The position numbers were made by a program, and so were the translations under genes. Below the pieces are notes generated by a model. The model was not told the origin of the DNA. It made no database searches and saw only the letters and a program-made list of their open reading frames with translations. Below are positions 1 to 6,260 of a stretch of 7,494 bases of DNA, one piece after another. Origin of the DNA: Peptococcaceae bacterium. Its GTDB lineage: Bacteria; Bacillota; Dehalobacteriia; UBA4068; UBA4997. The stretch's first letter is position 1; the number at the start of each line of letters is the position of its first letter. The stretch is from assembly GCA_019421315.1 (NCBI GenBank), contig JAHZFN010000256.1:1-7494 (forward strand). Direction: 5' to 3'.

Positions 1-444
1 CCCGGATGCTTCAACAAAGAAGCTTGGGATTTCAATTACGGCAAGGAATTTACCGTGGAAACAGAAAACGAAGTTTTGCGAGCGTTGGAACCCAACTACA
101 TCAAAGGGCTTTCTCTTTTGGGCGGCGAACCTTTTGAGCCTGCCAACCAGCGGGGGCTTTTACCTTTGCTCCGCAAGGTCAAAGCTCGTTTTCCGCAAAA
201 AGACATTTGGTGTTATTCGGGAAATTCCTTCGACAAGGAAATCCTGGCAAAAATGCTGCCCAACCATAAGGAAACCGCCGAATTTTTGTCCTACATCGAC
301 ATTTTGGTGGACGGCGAATTTTTGGAGGCGGAAAAAAATCCCGCACTGCGTTTCCGAGGCTCCGGCAACCAACGCATAATCGAAGTGCAAAAGTCCTTGC
401 AAGCAGGCAGAATTGTGCTTTGGGATTTAAACACAGGGTTATAG
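1..444 (+). CDS. nrdG: Anaerobic ribonucleotide reductase activating protein NrdG (5' partial)
   Basis: NrdG is a cytoplasmic radical-SAM enzyme. It uses a 4Fe-4S cluster and S-adenosylmethionine to make the glycyl radical on NrdD, the class III ribonucleotide reductase that makes dNTPs without oxygen. The frame is open from the first base, so the start lies before the window; 147 residues are visible. The visible chain opens with PGCFN, which fits the last cysteine of the family's CxxxCxxC cluster motif followed by FN. GGEPF at visible residues 41-45 matches the SAM-contacting glycine-rich motif. The C-terminus carries RFRGSGNQRIIEVQKSL, a typical NrdG ending. About 25-30 N-terminal residues, including the first two cluster cysteines, should be missing, judging from the usual length near 150-180. 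dut follows after 40 bases on the same strand, so the two may be cotranscribed. The family call is firm; the upstream partner nrdD is expected but not seen. Confidence 0.93.
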   Translation, partial: PGCFNKEAWDFNYGKEFTVETENEVLRALEPNYIKGLSLLGGEPFEPANQRGLLPLLRKVKARFPQKDIWCYSGNSFDKEILAKMLPNHKETAEFLSYIDILVDGEFLEAEKNPALRFRGSGNQRIIEVQKSLQAGRIVLWDLNTGL

Positions 445-484
445 CAGATTATAAATTAAATATATTAAGGAGACAGTAAAAAGC

Positions 485-925
485 ATGACAACAATCAACA
501 TAAAAAAATTAGACCCCAACGCCAAAATTCCCACTTTCGGTTCGGAATTTGCCGCAGGCTTTGACCTTTACGCCTGCAACACAGACCCCATCATTATCCC
601 CGCAGGACAAACGGTGCTTATGCACACAGGTCTGGCAATGGAAATCCCCGTCGGCTACGGCGGTTTTGTTTACGCCAGAAGCGGTCTTGCCACCAAAAAA
701 GGTCTGGCGCCCGCCAACAAGGTAGGCGTAATTGATGCCGATTACCGCGGCGAAATCATGGTGGCTCTGCATAACCAAAGCAGCACCGACCAAACTGTGG
801 ATGCAGGCGAACGCATCGCCCAAATGGTAATTGCGCCTTTTTTGAAAGTAGATTTCAACGAAACGGCAGAGCTGAACGACACAGTCAGAGGCGCAGGCGG
901 CTTCGGCTCAACGGGAAATAAATAA
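485..925 (+). CDS. dut: Deoxyuridine 5'-triphosphate nucleotidohydrolase (dUTPase)
   Basis: dUTPase hydrolyses dUTP to dUMP and pyrophosphate, keeping uracil out of DNA and supplying dUMP for thymidylate synthesis. The 146-residue length is normal for the homotrimeric family. All five conserved motifs are present in order: AAGFDLYA (residues 23-30), ARSGLA (64-69, the serine-containing phosphate loop), GVIDADYRGEI (81-91, with the aspartate that positions the catalytic water), GERIAQMVI (108-116) and the glycine-rich C-terminal RGAGGFGSTG (135-144), which closes over the nucleotide. The ATG is preceded by AAGGAG at 467-472, a spacing of 12 bases. The gene lies 40 bases after nrdG, giving a small unit for DNA precursor metabolism. 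An intrinsic terminator begins about 22 bases after the stop. No anomaly is visible. Confidence 0.97.
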   Translation: MTTINIKKLDPNAKIPTFGSEFAAGFDLYACNTDPIIIPAGQTVLMHTGLAMEIPVGYGGFVYARSGLATKKGLAPANKVGVIDADYRGEIMVALHNQSSTDQTVDAGERIAQMVIAPFLKVDFNETAELNDTVRGAGGFGSTGNK

Positions 926-947
926 AAATCAGGTTAATTTCAAATTC

Positions 948-978
948 AAAATACCATCGCAAAGCGATGGTATTTTTT
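948..978 (+). terminator. Rho-independent terminator after dut
   Basis: The 10-bp perfect stem ATACCATCGC (951-960) pairs with GCGATGGTAT (964-973) around an AAA loop. The base can be extended by A948-950 pairing with T974-976. A run of six T (973-978) follows. This is a textbook intrinsic terminator for the nrdG-dut transcript. Confidence 0.92.
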
Positions 979-1093
979 GTTTATTCATAATACTTTAAAC
1001 ACGATACTTTACATAAGACAATACTAAATAATTTTGTATTTTTATAAGGCAATTCATTGTATGTTAAATACAGCAGGAATTTATTGCGGTAAC

Positions 1094-1183
1094 CCGAAAA
1101 AGATTATAAAAACACAAAAAACCCCTCTTGGCTCCAACAAAGAAAGGTTTTTTGTGAAAACTAATTTGATCAAACTTTTTCGG
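1094..1183. terminator. Nested inverted repeat in the convergent spacer, probable terminator
   Basis: Two nested perfect arms are visible. The outer arms are CCGAAAAAG (1094-1102) and CTTTTTCGG (1175-1183). The inner arms are CACAAAAAACC (1113-1123) and GGTTTTTTGTG (1146-1156). Inside these, TCTT (1126-1129) can pair with AAGA (1140-1143) across a 2x2 internal loop. Read on the minus strand, the inner stem ends in GGTTTTTTGTG followed by TTTTT, which fits an intrinsic terminator for the molybdenum hydroxylase operon. Read on the plus strand the A/T-rich arms are also compatible, so it may work in both directions. The size (90 bases) and nesting are larger than a simple terminator, so a small mobile repeat or structured RNA is an alternative. 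Confidence 0.5.
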
Positions 1184-1205
1184 TAAGGAGTTTGATACTT
1201 TTGAA

Positions 1206-1240
1206 TTAAGCACGGCAGTTTTTAAGGCTGCCGTGCTTAA
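1206..1240. terminator. Strong 13-bp hairpin, possible bidirectional terminator
   Basis: TTAAGCACGGCAG (1206-1218) pairs perfectly with CTGCCGTGCTTAA (1228-1240) around a 9-base loop. The GC-rich core is very stable. The T tracts beyond it are weak on both strands (TTAATTC on minus, TTAAAATTT on plus). It lies between the convergent dut and hydroxylase units, about 125 bases beyond the end of the 2Fe-2S subunit gene, so a role in ending or protecting that transcript is likely. Confidence 0.55.
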
Positions 1241-1290
1241 AATTTAATCTTGATTATATCAGCACATTAATTGCGACAACTCAGCATTGC

Positions 1291-1360
1291 GCAGCTTATC
1301 CAGCCTGCAATATCCCAAACCGCTTTTTCAGCGGGCTTAGAAGCAAGCTTATCAGCCTGC
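1291..1360. repeat. Imperfect 18-base direct repeat flanking a small hairpin
   Basis: GCAGCTTATCCAGCCTGC (1291-1308) and GCAAGCTTATCAGCCTGC (1343-1360) differ only by one inserted A and one deleted C. Their starts are 52 bases apart. Between them CCGCT (1320-1324) and AGCGG (1330-1334) form a 5-bp stem around TTTTC. The repeat lies just beyond the stop codon of the 2Fe-2S subunit gene, in its 3' untranslated region. The function is unknown. Confidence 0.5.
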
Positions 1361-1364
1361 TGAA

Positions 1365-1835
1365 TCAGTCTTCCATTTCGGAAGCGTACTTAATACCTGC
1401 AACGATAGCAGCATAACCTGTGCAGCGGCAGTAGTTACCGCGCATAAAGTCTCTGATTTCCAACTCTGTGGGTTTGGGGTTCTTTTTCAGAAGAGCAGTA
1501 CCTGCAACTGCCATACCGGGAGAGCAGAAACCGCATTGAATAGCATCTTTGGCGATAAGACCTTTTTGAACTTTGTTCAATTCGCCGTTTTTAGCCAAAC
1601 CTTCGGAAGTTGTGATGTTCCAGCCGTCAGCTGCAACTGCGGGAACCATGCAGGCAAGATAAAGCTCGTCATCTTTCAGGATGGAACAAGCGCCGCATTC
1701 GGCAATGCCGCAGCCGTATTTTGTACCGGTCAGATAACATTTATCTCTCAGAACGGAAAGCAAAAGTTCGTTGCTTTCTACCAATAAATCATATTTTCTA
1801 CCGTTTACGGTCAAAGTAATAGCGTGTTTGGACAT
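1365..1835 (-). CDS. 2Fe-2S subunit of a xanthine dehydrogenase-family molybdenum hydroxylase
   Basis: This is the small electron-transfer subunit (XdhC/CoxS type), 156 residues as usual for the family. The N-terminal plant-ferredoxin-like domain holds cluster cysteines C42, C47 and C50 in the GCGIAECGACSIL segment, plus C62. The C-terminal helical domain holds the second cluster with C101 and C104 in QCGFCSPGM and C136 and C138 in YCRCTGY. All eight ligands are present, so both 2Fe-2S clusters should form and carry electrons from the molybdenum site to FAD. The start is supported by GGAGGTG (plus-strand 1843-1849), which lies inside the end of the FAD gene. The ATG overlaps that gene's TAA by one base, indicating translational coupling. 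It is the last gene of the operon. The family is certain; the substrate cannot be told from this subunit. Confidence 0.95.
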   Translation of the reverse strand: MSKHAITLTVNGRKYDLLVESNELLLSVLRDKCYLTGTKYGCGIAECGACSILKDDELYLACMVPAVAADGWNITTSEGLAKNGELNKVQKGLIAKDAIQCGFCSPGMAVAGTALLKKNPKPTELEIRDFMRGNYCRCTGYAAIVAGIKYASEMED

Positions 1836-2716
1836 TAGAATTCACCTCCGGCACGTTTCATAGCATCTGTCAAAACGTCAACTACCAAAACTTTTGCAAC
1901 TTTCTTTCTGTAATCGGCTGTGGAACGATTGTCATCAATGGGGTTGATGGCATCGGAAACTTTTTGACCGATTTCAGCGAACAATTCTTCGCTTACTTCT
2001 TTGCCAACCATTTCTTTGGCGATTTCGCACATGCACAGAGGAGTTACAGCAACAGCACCCATAGCCAAGCGGGCGTCTTTAACGGTTTTGCCGTCAAGAA
2101 CCAAAGCGGCTGTGCAGGATACTTTTGCAATGTCAGGTTTTACACGGGTGATTTTTTTGAAAGCAGCGCCGCCTTCGGGAGCAGGCAAAATAACGCTTAC
2201 CAGCATTTCGTCTGCATTGAGAGCGGTTTTGCCCAAGCCTGTGAAGAAATCATGAATGTCGATGATTCTTTCGCCGGCTTTGGAAACTGCTTTAACCTTT
2301 GCACCGTAAACCATGCAGGGACCGGCTGTATCGGCAACGGGAGAAGCGTTGCAGAGGTTACCGCCGATTGTACCCATGTTACGAACTGCGATGGAAGCCA
2401 TTGCGTGCAGAGCATCTTCCAAAGCAACATATTTTTCTTTGATAACAGGGTTATCTTCGATGTGGGAAAGTTTTGCCAAAGCACCGATTTCAACGGAACC
2501 GTCAGCCAATTCTTTGACTTCGGTCAGTTCGGGGATGGCTTTTGCATCCAGCATGGTATCTATTTCAATGGGAGCACCGGTTTTCAATTTAACAATCAAA
2601 TCTGTGCCGCCTGCCAGAATTTTAACGTTTTTGTGGCTTGCCAAAACATCAAGGGCTTCAGCCAATGTGGCAGGTTTTACATAATTAAAATGAACCGGCA
2701 TAATTCTTGTATTCAT
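1835..2716 (-). CDS. FAD-binding subunit of a xanthine dehydrogenase-family molybdenum hydroxylase
   Basis: This is the medium subunit (XdhB/CoxM type, 293 residues), which binds FAD and passes electrons to the final acceptor. AGGTDL (35-40) and NMGTIGGNLCNASPVAD (113-129) are the two FAD-binding loops of the family. RSTADYRKKVAKVL (264-277) is the conserved end of the CO-dehydrogenase flavoprotein C-terminal domain. There is no cysteine-rich insertion of the kind that holds the extra 4Fe-4S cluster in 4-hydroxybenzoyl-CoA reductase, which argues against that enzyme. The ATG follows AGAGGTG (plus-strand 2725-2731) at 8 bases, which favours it over the internal Met6. The gene begins 40 bases after the molybdopterin subunit and overlaps the 2Fe-2S subunit by one base. 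Electron acceptor (NAD, ferredoxin or other) is unknown. Confidence 0.94.
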   Translation of the reverse strand: MNTRIMPVHFNYVKPATLAEALDVLASHKNVKILAGGTDLIVKLKTGAPIEIDTMLDAKAIPELTEVKELADGSVEIGALAKLSHIEDNPVIKEKYVALEDALHAMASIAVRNMGTIGGNLCNASPVADTAGPCMVYGAKVKAVSKAGERIIDIHDFFTGLGKTALNADEMLVSVILPAPEGGAAFKKITRVKPDIAKVSCTAALVLDGKTVKDARLAMGAVAVTPLCMCEIAKEMVGKEVSEELFAEIGQKVSDAINPIDDNRSTADYRKKVAKVLVVDVLTDAMKRAGGEF

Positions 2717-2756
2717 TATAATTTCACCTCTTTAAAAATTCCGTTAATCAAGTAAC

Positions 2757-5075
2757 TTACGCATTTTTAGCTTGTTCTTCCAAAGCTTTCAAAACTTTTT
2801 CGGGAGTAATGGGTATTTCGTGGAAACGAATACCGATTGCATTGTAAATAGCGTTGCTGATGGAAGAAGCAACAGATGCCAGAGCAGCTTCACCGCAGCC
2901 TTTAGCACCAAACGGACCGGAAGGTTCGTAAATATCGCAGAGGCGAACCATTGTATTTTCAAGAGTAGGCATTTCGTAAGAAGTCATAGTTTTGTAGTCA
3001 ACCATCAAACCATGGCAGGCAACTTGACCGTCTCTTTGATCCATCTTCAAGTCTTCAACCAATGCATAACCCAAACCGCGGTTGAATGCACCGATCAACT
3101 GACCTTCCAGAAGCTGCGGGTTGATAGGAGTACCGGAATCGCCGTACAGCAAAACTCTTTCCAGTTTAACCTGACCGGTATATGTATCAACTTCAACTTC
3201 AACAAAGTGAGTTACGAAGCAAGGAGGACAGTTTTTCTGACGATAGGAGTCAGCGTAGCAAATTGTACCCCAGCTGTAGTTTTTAGCGTATTCAGCAATT
3301 TCACCGATAGTCATGTGTTTTTCGGGATAACCGACAGCGTAAACAACGCCTTGACCCAATTCTTCATCACGGTAGATGTCAAGTTCGGTGGGATGTTCAA
3401 GCATAATTCTGCCTGCAACTTCCAAAAGTTTTTCTCTGACTTTTTTGGCTACATACATGATTGCAGCACCGCCGCAGTATGTACCGCGGGTTGCGTGTGT
3501 ACAAATATCAAAACCTGTGTTTCTTGTATCGGTGGGAGAAAGTTCAACTTTGTCGAACGGAATTTGCAGAACGTCTGCGGCAATTTTAGCAGCAACTTCC
3601 CAGGTGCCGCCGCCGTGGTCCATCAAAGGAGAAACGATGTCGCAGGAACCGTCTTCGTTGATTTTGATGAAAGCTGTGGAATAGTCGATAACTTCGCCTT
3701 CTTTGGGGCCGCCTGTACCGGATGTATGGAAACCACGAGCTACGCCGATACCTTTGCGGTAACGACCTGTTTTTTCAGTGTAGGGTTTTCTTTCGTCGAA
3801 GCCGAAGATTTTGCGGCCTTCAACCAAAGATTCATGAACACCGCAGGTTTTGATGATGGAACGGATTGTGGGACCTTGACCCCAGAATTCGTCGCCGACA
3901 CCGCGGTAGTTTTTCAGGCGGAATTCAATGGGATCCCAGCCTCTTTCGTTAGCAATTTCGTCAATCATTTGTTCAATGGCGAAATTGATTTGAGGGTTAC
4001 CGTAACCCTGCATAGCGCAGCAAGGAACATTGTTTGTATAAACGGCTGTACCGTTGAAACGAATGTTGTTGCCGTATTTATAAAGAGAAGCAAACCAACC
4101 TGCTGTACAACCCATGTATGCCAAAGGTTGAATCTGGTGAGCGCCGAAGTCGATCAAAGCGTCAACAGATGCAGATGTGATTGTCATATCGTCATTAACA
4201 CCCAATTTAACGTCAAAGATGGTAGGATATTTGTTGTGGCTGTAGAAGTCGTCTTCACGGGAAGAAACTAATTTAACAGGACGTTTGGCTTTGAATGCCA
4301 AGCAAGCACAGATAGGAACAACTGTGTTCATTTGAATGGAGGAACCGAAAGAACCGCCCAAAGCGATTTTTTTGATATTAACTTTGGAATAAGGCAAATC
4401 CAAAAGTCTGGAAATCAAAGCACGGCTGCCGTGGATAGCCTGAGATGTGGACCAAACTTCGATACCGCCGTCCTGAGTGGGAACGGAAACGGCACATTTG
4501 GTTTCCAGCTGGTTGTGATAAATTCTGTTGATTTCGTAATGACCTTCGTAAACTTTGTCGGATTCCGCCAAAGCTTCGTCAACGTTACCTTCGTCGATAA
4601 AACGGGTAATACCGATGTTGTTTTTGATTTCAATTTCTTCTTTATCGTAGAAGATTTTGTCAAACAACTGAGGTGCGCCGTCTTTAATTGCTTCGTTGGG
4701 ATCCAAAACGAAAGGCAAAACTTCATATTCGATGTCTACCAATTTTGCCAATTCGTAAGCTTTTTCTTCTGTGTCGGCTGCAACGGCTGCAACGGGTTCG
4801 CCGTAATGACGAACTTTGTCTTTGGGAAGAACGGTTCTGTCGCGCAGGGTTGCCGCAGGAACGGAAACCTGTCTTTCGTTGTAAAGATACATGCTGCAAT
4901 CTTCTGCAGTCAAAACAACAGCGCCGGCTTCAACAGCTTTGGCAGGATCTACCTTCAAAATTTTGGCATGAGCATGGGGGCTTCTGATCAGAACTGCCCA
5001 CATCATGTCATGAACGTCGATGTCAGACGCATATTTCTGAGCGCCTGTTACTTTGGCAACACCGTCTTTAACCAT
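2757..5075 (-). CDS. Molybdopterin-binding (large) subunit of a xanthine dehydrogenase-family molybdenum hydroxylase
   Basis: This catalytic subunit (XdhA/CoxL type) holds molybdopterin cytosine dinucleotide and hydroxylates its substrate with water-derived oxygen. From the ATG chosen here it has 772 residues, normal for the family. Residues about 5-125 form the a/b hammerhead domain (KVTGAQKYASDI, HYGEPVAAVAADT); the rest binds the cofactor. Visible landmarks are WSTSQAIHG with Q212, GGSFGSS (240-246, usually GGGFGG), AMQGYGNPQ (355-363) and GAKGCGEAA (723-731), whose E729 matches the catalytic glutamate. The frame extends to a TTG at 5105, but AAGGAG (plus 5088-5093) lies inside that extension and abuts the ATG at 5087, so Met at 5075 (12-base spacing, as in dut) is the best start. 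Residues matching bovine E802 and R880 are Ile247 and Gln356, so a substrate other than xanthine is likely. Confidence 0.92.
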   Translation of the reverse strand: MVKDGVAKVTGAQKYASDIDVHDMMWAVLIRSPHAHAKILKVDPAKAVEAGAVVLTAEDCSMYLYNERQVSVPAATLRDRTVLPKDKVRHYGEPVAAVAADTEEKAYELAKLVDIEYEVLPFVLDPNEAIKDGAPQLFDKIFYDKEEIEIKNNIGITRFIDEGNVDEALAESDKVYEGHYEINRIYHNQLETKCAVSVPTQDGGIEVWSTSQAIHGSRALISRLLDLPYSKVNIKKIALGGSFGSSIQMNTVVPICACLAFKAKRPVKLVSSREDDFYSHNKYPTIFDVKLGVNDDMTITSASVDALIDFGAHQIQPLAYMGCTAGWFASLYKYGNNIRFNGTAVYTNNVPCCAMQGYGNPQINFAIEQMIDEIANERGWDPIEFRLKNYRGVGDEFWGQGPTIRSIIKTCGVHESLVEGRKIFGFDERKPYTEKTGRYRKGIGVARGFHTSGTGGPKEGEVIDYSTAFIKINEDGSCDIVSPLMDHGGGTWEVAAKIAADVLQIPFDKVELSPTDTRNTGFDICTHATRGTYCGGAAIMYVAKKVREKLLEVAGRIMLEHPTELDIYRDEELGQGVVYAVGYPEKHMTIGEIAEYAKNYSWGTICYADSYRQKNCPPCFVTHFVEVEVDTYTGQVKLERVLLYGDSGTPINPQLLEGQLIGAFNRGLGYALVEDLKMDQRDGQVACHGLMVDYKTMTSYEMPTLENTMVRLCDIYEPSGPFGAKGCGEAALASVASSISNAIYNAIGIRFHEIPITPEKVLKALEEQAKNA

Positions 5076-5215
5076 CTTGTGTTTCATCTCCTTGTTTAAT
5101 TTCAATCTAATTAGTTTCGGTTTTCAAAAAAAATTGTTTACTTAGATTTTTTATAAACTGCCAATTGAACAAAGGAAATGCCGACGATGTGCTTTATATT
5201 TGTCATTTGCCGAGA

Positions 5216-5851
5216 TTAACCCTTGCCATTGGCATGAATTTCTGTTAAGCGGATAAAATCCTCTTCTCTGTCCATATCCCAGAGAATGGATTCATCCTCC
5301 ACTGCCAAATTTTCCGCCTCATGTTGGTGACACCGCAAAAAACTGCGCAGACCCATTTCCTGTTCTTTAGTTAAAATTTCTTCAATTAAATCCACGCTGA
5401 GCAAAGGCGGATGACCGCGCTTTTCTCCGTAAACAGGATAAATTATTCGGTTTTTTGCGTTTTTGCCGTTTTGCCAAAAATCCATCAGCTCCGTAAAAAC
5501 AGCTTGATCTACCAAGGGATAATCCACAGGCAGCATGAAAAAGCCTTCGTTGTGCAAATTGACAACAGAAACCCCGGCCTGTACGGAAGTGTACATGCCT
5601 TCGGCATAAACAGGGTTATACTTAATTTTGACCGTTTGTCGAATTTCCGCAGGTAAAGTCTGCAAATGCTGCTCGATTTCAGCATGGCGATATCCGACAA
5701 CAACAATGATTTCCTTTAAGCCGGCTCGGTAAAAAGCGTTTACCAACCTGCCGACTGCAGGAACCCCGCCGATTTCCAGCAACGGTTTAAAATCATGCAT
5801 CCTGGAAGAAAATCCCGCCGATAAGATAACGGCAGAAAATTCTTTATTCAT
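5216..5851 (-). CDS. mocA: Molybdenum cofactor cytidylyltransferase-like protein (MocA family)
   Basis: This 211-residue nucleotidyltransferase belongs to the MobA/MocA fold. MocA joins CMP to Mo-molybdopterin, giving the cytosine dinucleotide form used by xanthine dehydrogenase-family enzymes. The N-terminal nucleotide-binding signature reads ILSAGFSSRMHDFK (9-22), with R17 and K22 in place. GMYTSVQAG (85-93) resembles the MocA GM-S-S segment, D110 in PVDYP (108-112) should bind the metal, GHPPL (146-150) fits the GHP motif, and GLRSFL (167-172) and DMD (192-194) are typical of the C-terminal half. AAAGGTG (plus 5861-5867) stands 9 bases before the ATG. It is the first gene of the unit, about 140 bases before the large subunit it presumably serves. 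An alternative is a related NTP transferase of hydroxylase clusters with a different nucleotide; the cytidine preference is inferred from context. Confidence 0.85.
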   Translation of the reverse strand: MNKEFSAVILSAGFSSRMHDFKPLLEIGGVPAVGRLVNAFYRAGLKEIIVVVGYRHAEIEQHLQTLPAEIRQTVKIKYNPVYAEGMYTSVQAGVSVVNLHNEGFFMLPVDYPLVDQAVFTELMDFWQNGKNAKNRIIYPVYGEKRGHPPLLSVDLIEEILTKEQEMGLRSFLRCHQHEAENLAVEDESILWDMDREEDFIRLTEIHANGKG

Positions 5852-6195
5852 TTTTTAAAACACCTTTCGAAATATGTTTAAAAGCGAAAAGAGAATTCAC
5901 ATCTCCTTGTCTGTTTCCAGTCTATCATAAGCCGAAAACAATATCCAATAAATAAAACTTATGCTTTTTTCGACAACAAAAAATATATTTATTATTTTTC
6001 AAAGAATAATTTATTTTTGGAATTTATCCTTGATTTTTCATAAAATCATTTTGCCTGCTAAAAGCGCTGCCGTCGTAAAAAAATTATTTTTTTTGCCGCC
6101 CTTATTATTCTGCGCTAGTATAATTTACCTGCTAAAATAGTTAATTTCTCCAAAATATAAAACTTTTTTAAGTTTTTGCGGTGGTTTATAAATCT
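5852..6195. other. AT-rich upstream spacer of the mocA-hydroxylase operon
   Basis: Very AT-rich DNA with no convincing long coding region. Short perfect hairpins include TGATTTT/AAAATCA (6031-6037 and 6042-6048) and ATTATT/AATAAT around 5990-6010. The 10-mer CCTGCTAAAA occurs twice (6054-6063 and 6128-6137). On the minus strand a possible -10, TATGAT (plus 5924-5929), lies about 75 bases upstream of the mocA start, but no good -35 accompanies it. A second purine-rich SD-like AAGGAG (plus 5902-5907) precedes mocA by about 50 bases and is followed at once by ATG TGA, so it leads to no gene. Confidence 0.4.
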
Positions 6196-6198
6196 CAT
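6115..6198 (-). CDS. Possible 27-residue small ORF or leader peptide upstream of mocA
   Basis: A minus-strand ATG (plus 6196-6198) opens a 27-codon frame ending in TAG (6115-6117). It is preceded by AGGAG (plus 6205-6209) at a good spacing of 6 bases. The predicted peptide begins MRFINHRKN and ends LTILAGKLY; it is basic, with no cysteine and no clear signal or membrane segment. A candidate promoter lies just upstream (6231-6260). It points towards mocA, whose start is about 260 bases further, so it could be a leader peptide, a small protein, or chance in AT-rich DNA. I do not recognise a family. Support is only the coincidence of promoter, SD and ATG at proper distances. Confidence 0.22.
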   Translation of the reverse strand: MRFINHRKNLKKFYILEKLTILAGKLY

Positions 6199-6199
6199 T

Positions 6200-6219
6200 T
6201 ATATCTCCTGTAAGATATA
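6200..6219 (-). promoter_or_regulatory. Hairpin overlapping the SD of the small ORF
   Basis: On the minus strand TATATCT (plus 6213-6219) pairs with AGATATA (plus 6200-6206) around the loop TACAGG. The SD AGGAGA is split between the loop and the 3' arm. With a 2-base bulge the stem extends to ATTTATATATCT / AGATATAAAT, covering the first bases of the start codon. A weak AU-rich stem over SD and ATG could act as a thermosensor-like control, but this is inference. Confidence 0.25.
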
Positions 6220-6230
6220 TAAATTCAGCA

Positions 6231-6260
6231 ATTATCCTTACCAAATAAAAATATTCACAA
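6231..6260 (-). promoter_or_regulatory. Candidate sigma-70 promoter for the small ORF, possibly for mocA
   Basis: On the minus strand TTGTGA (plus 6255-6260) and GATAAT (plus 6231-6236) are separated by 18 bases, giving 4/6 and 5/6 matches to consensus. The perfect dyad AATATTC-ACAA-GAATATT (6250-6267) overlaps the -35. Transcription would start near 6225, about 15 bases before the SD. AT-richness makes chance matches common. Confidence 0.3.

Noticed and set aside
1964..2755. Plus-strand open frame of 263 codons opposite the FAD subunit gene
   Set aside because: It is antisense to a clearly conserved gene, with skewed Phe/Cys/Asn composition and no SD.
2772..4271. Long plus-strand open frame of 499 codons opposite the large subunit gene
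   Set aside because: It is antisense to the molybdopterin subunit. Its product is rich in Phe, Asn, Cys and Val, as expected from the complement of a real gene, and shows no family motif.
5106..5215. Separate promoter between mocA and the large subunit
   Set aside because: TTGGCA and TATAAA-like words occur on the minus strand but not at a proper spacing, so I cannot support a second promoter.
5852..6230. Molybdenum cofactor riboswitch upstream of mocA
   Set aside because: I looked for the conserved GC-rich aptamer segments expected of that RNA and found only AT-rich sequence with short hairpins.
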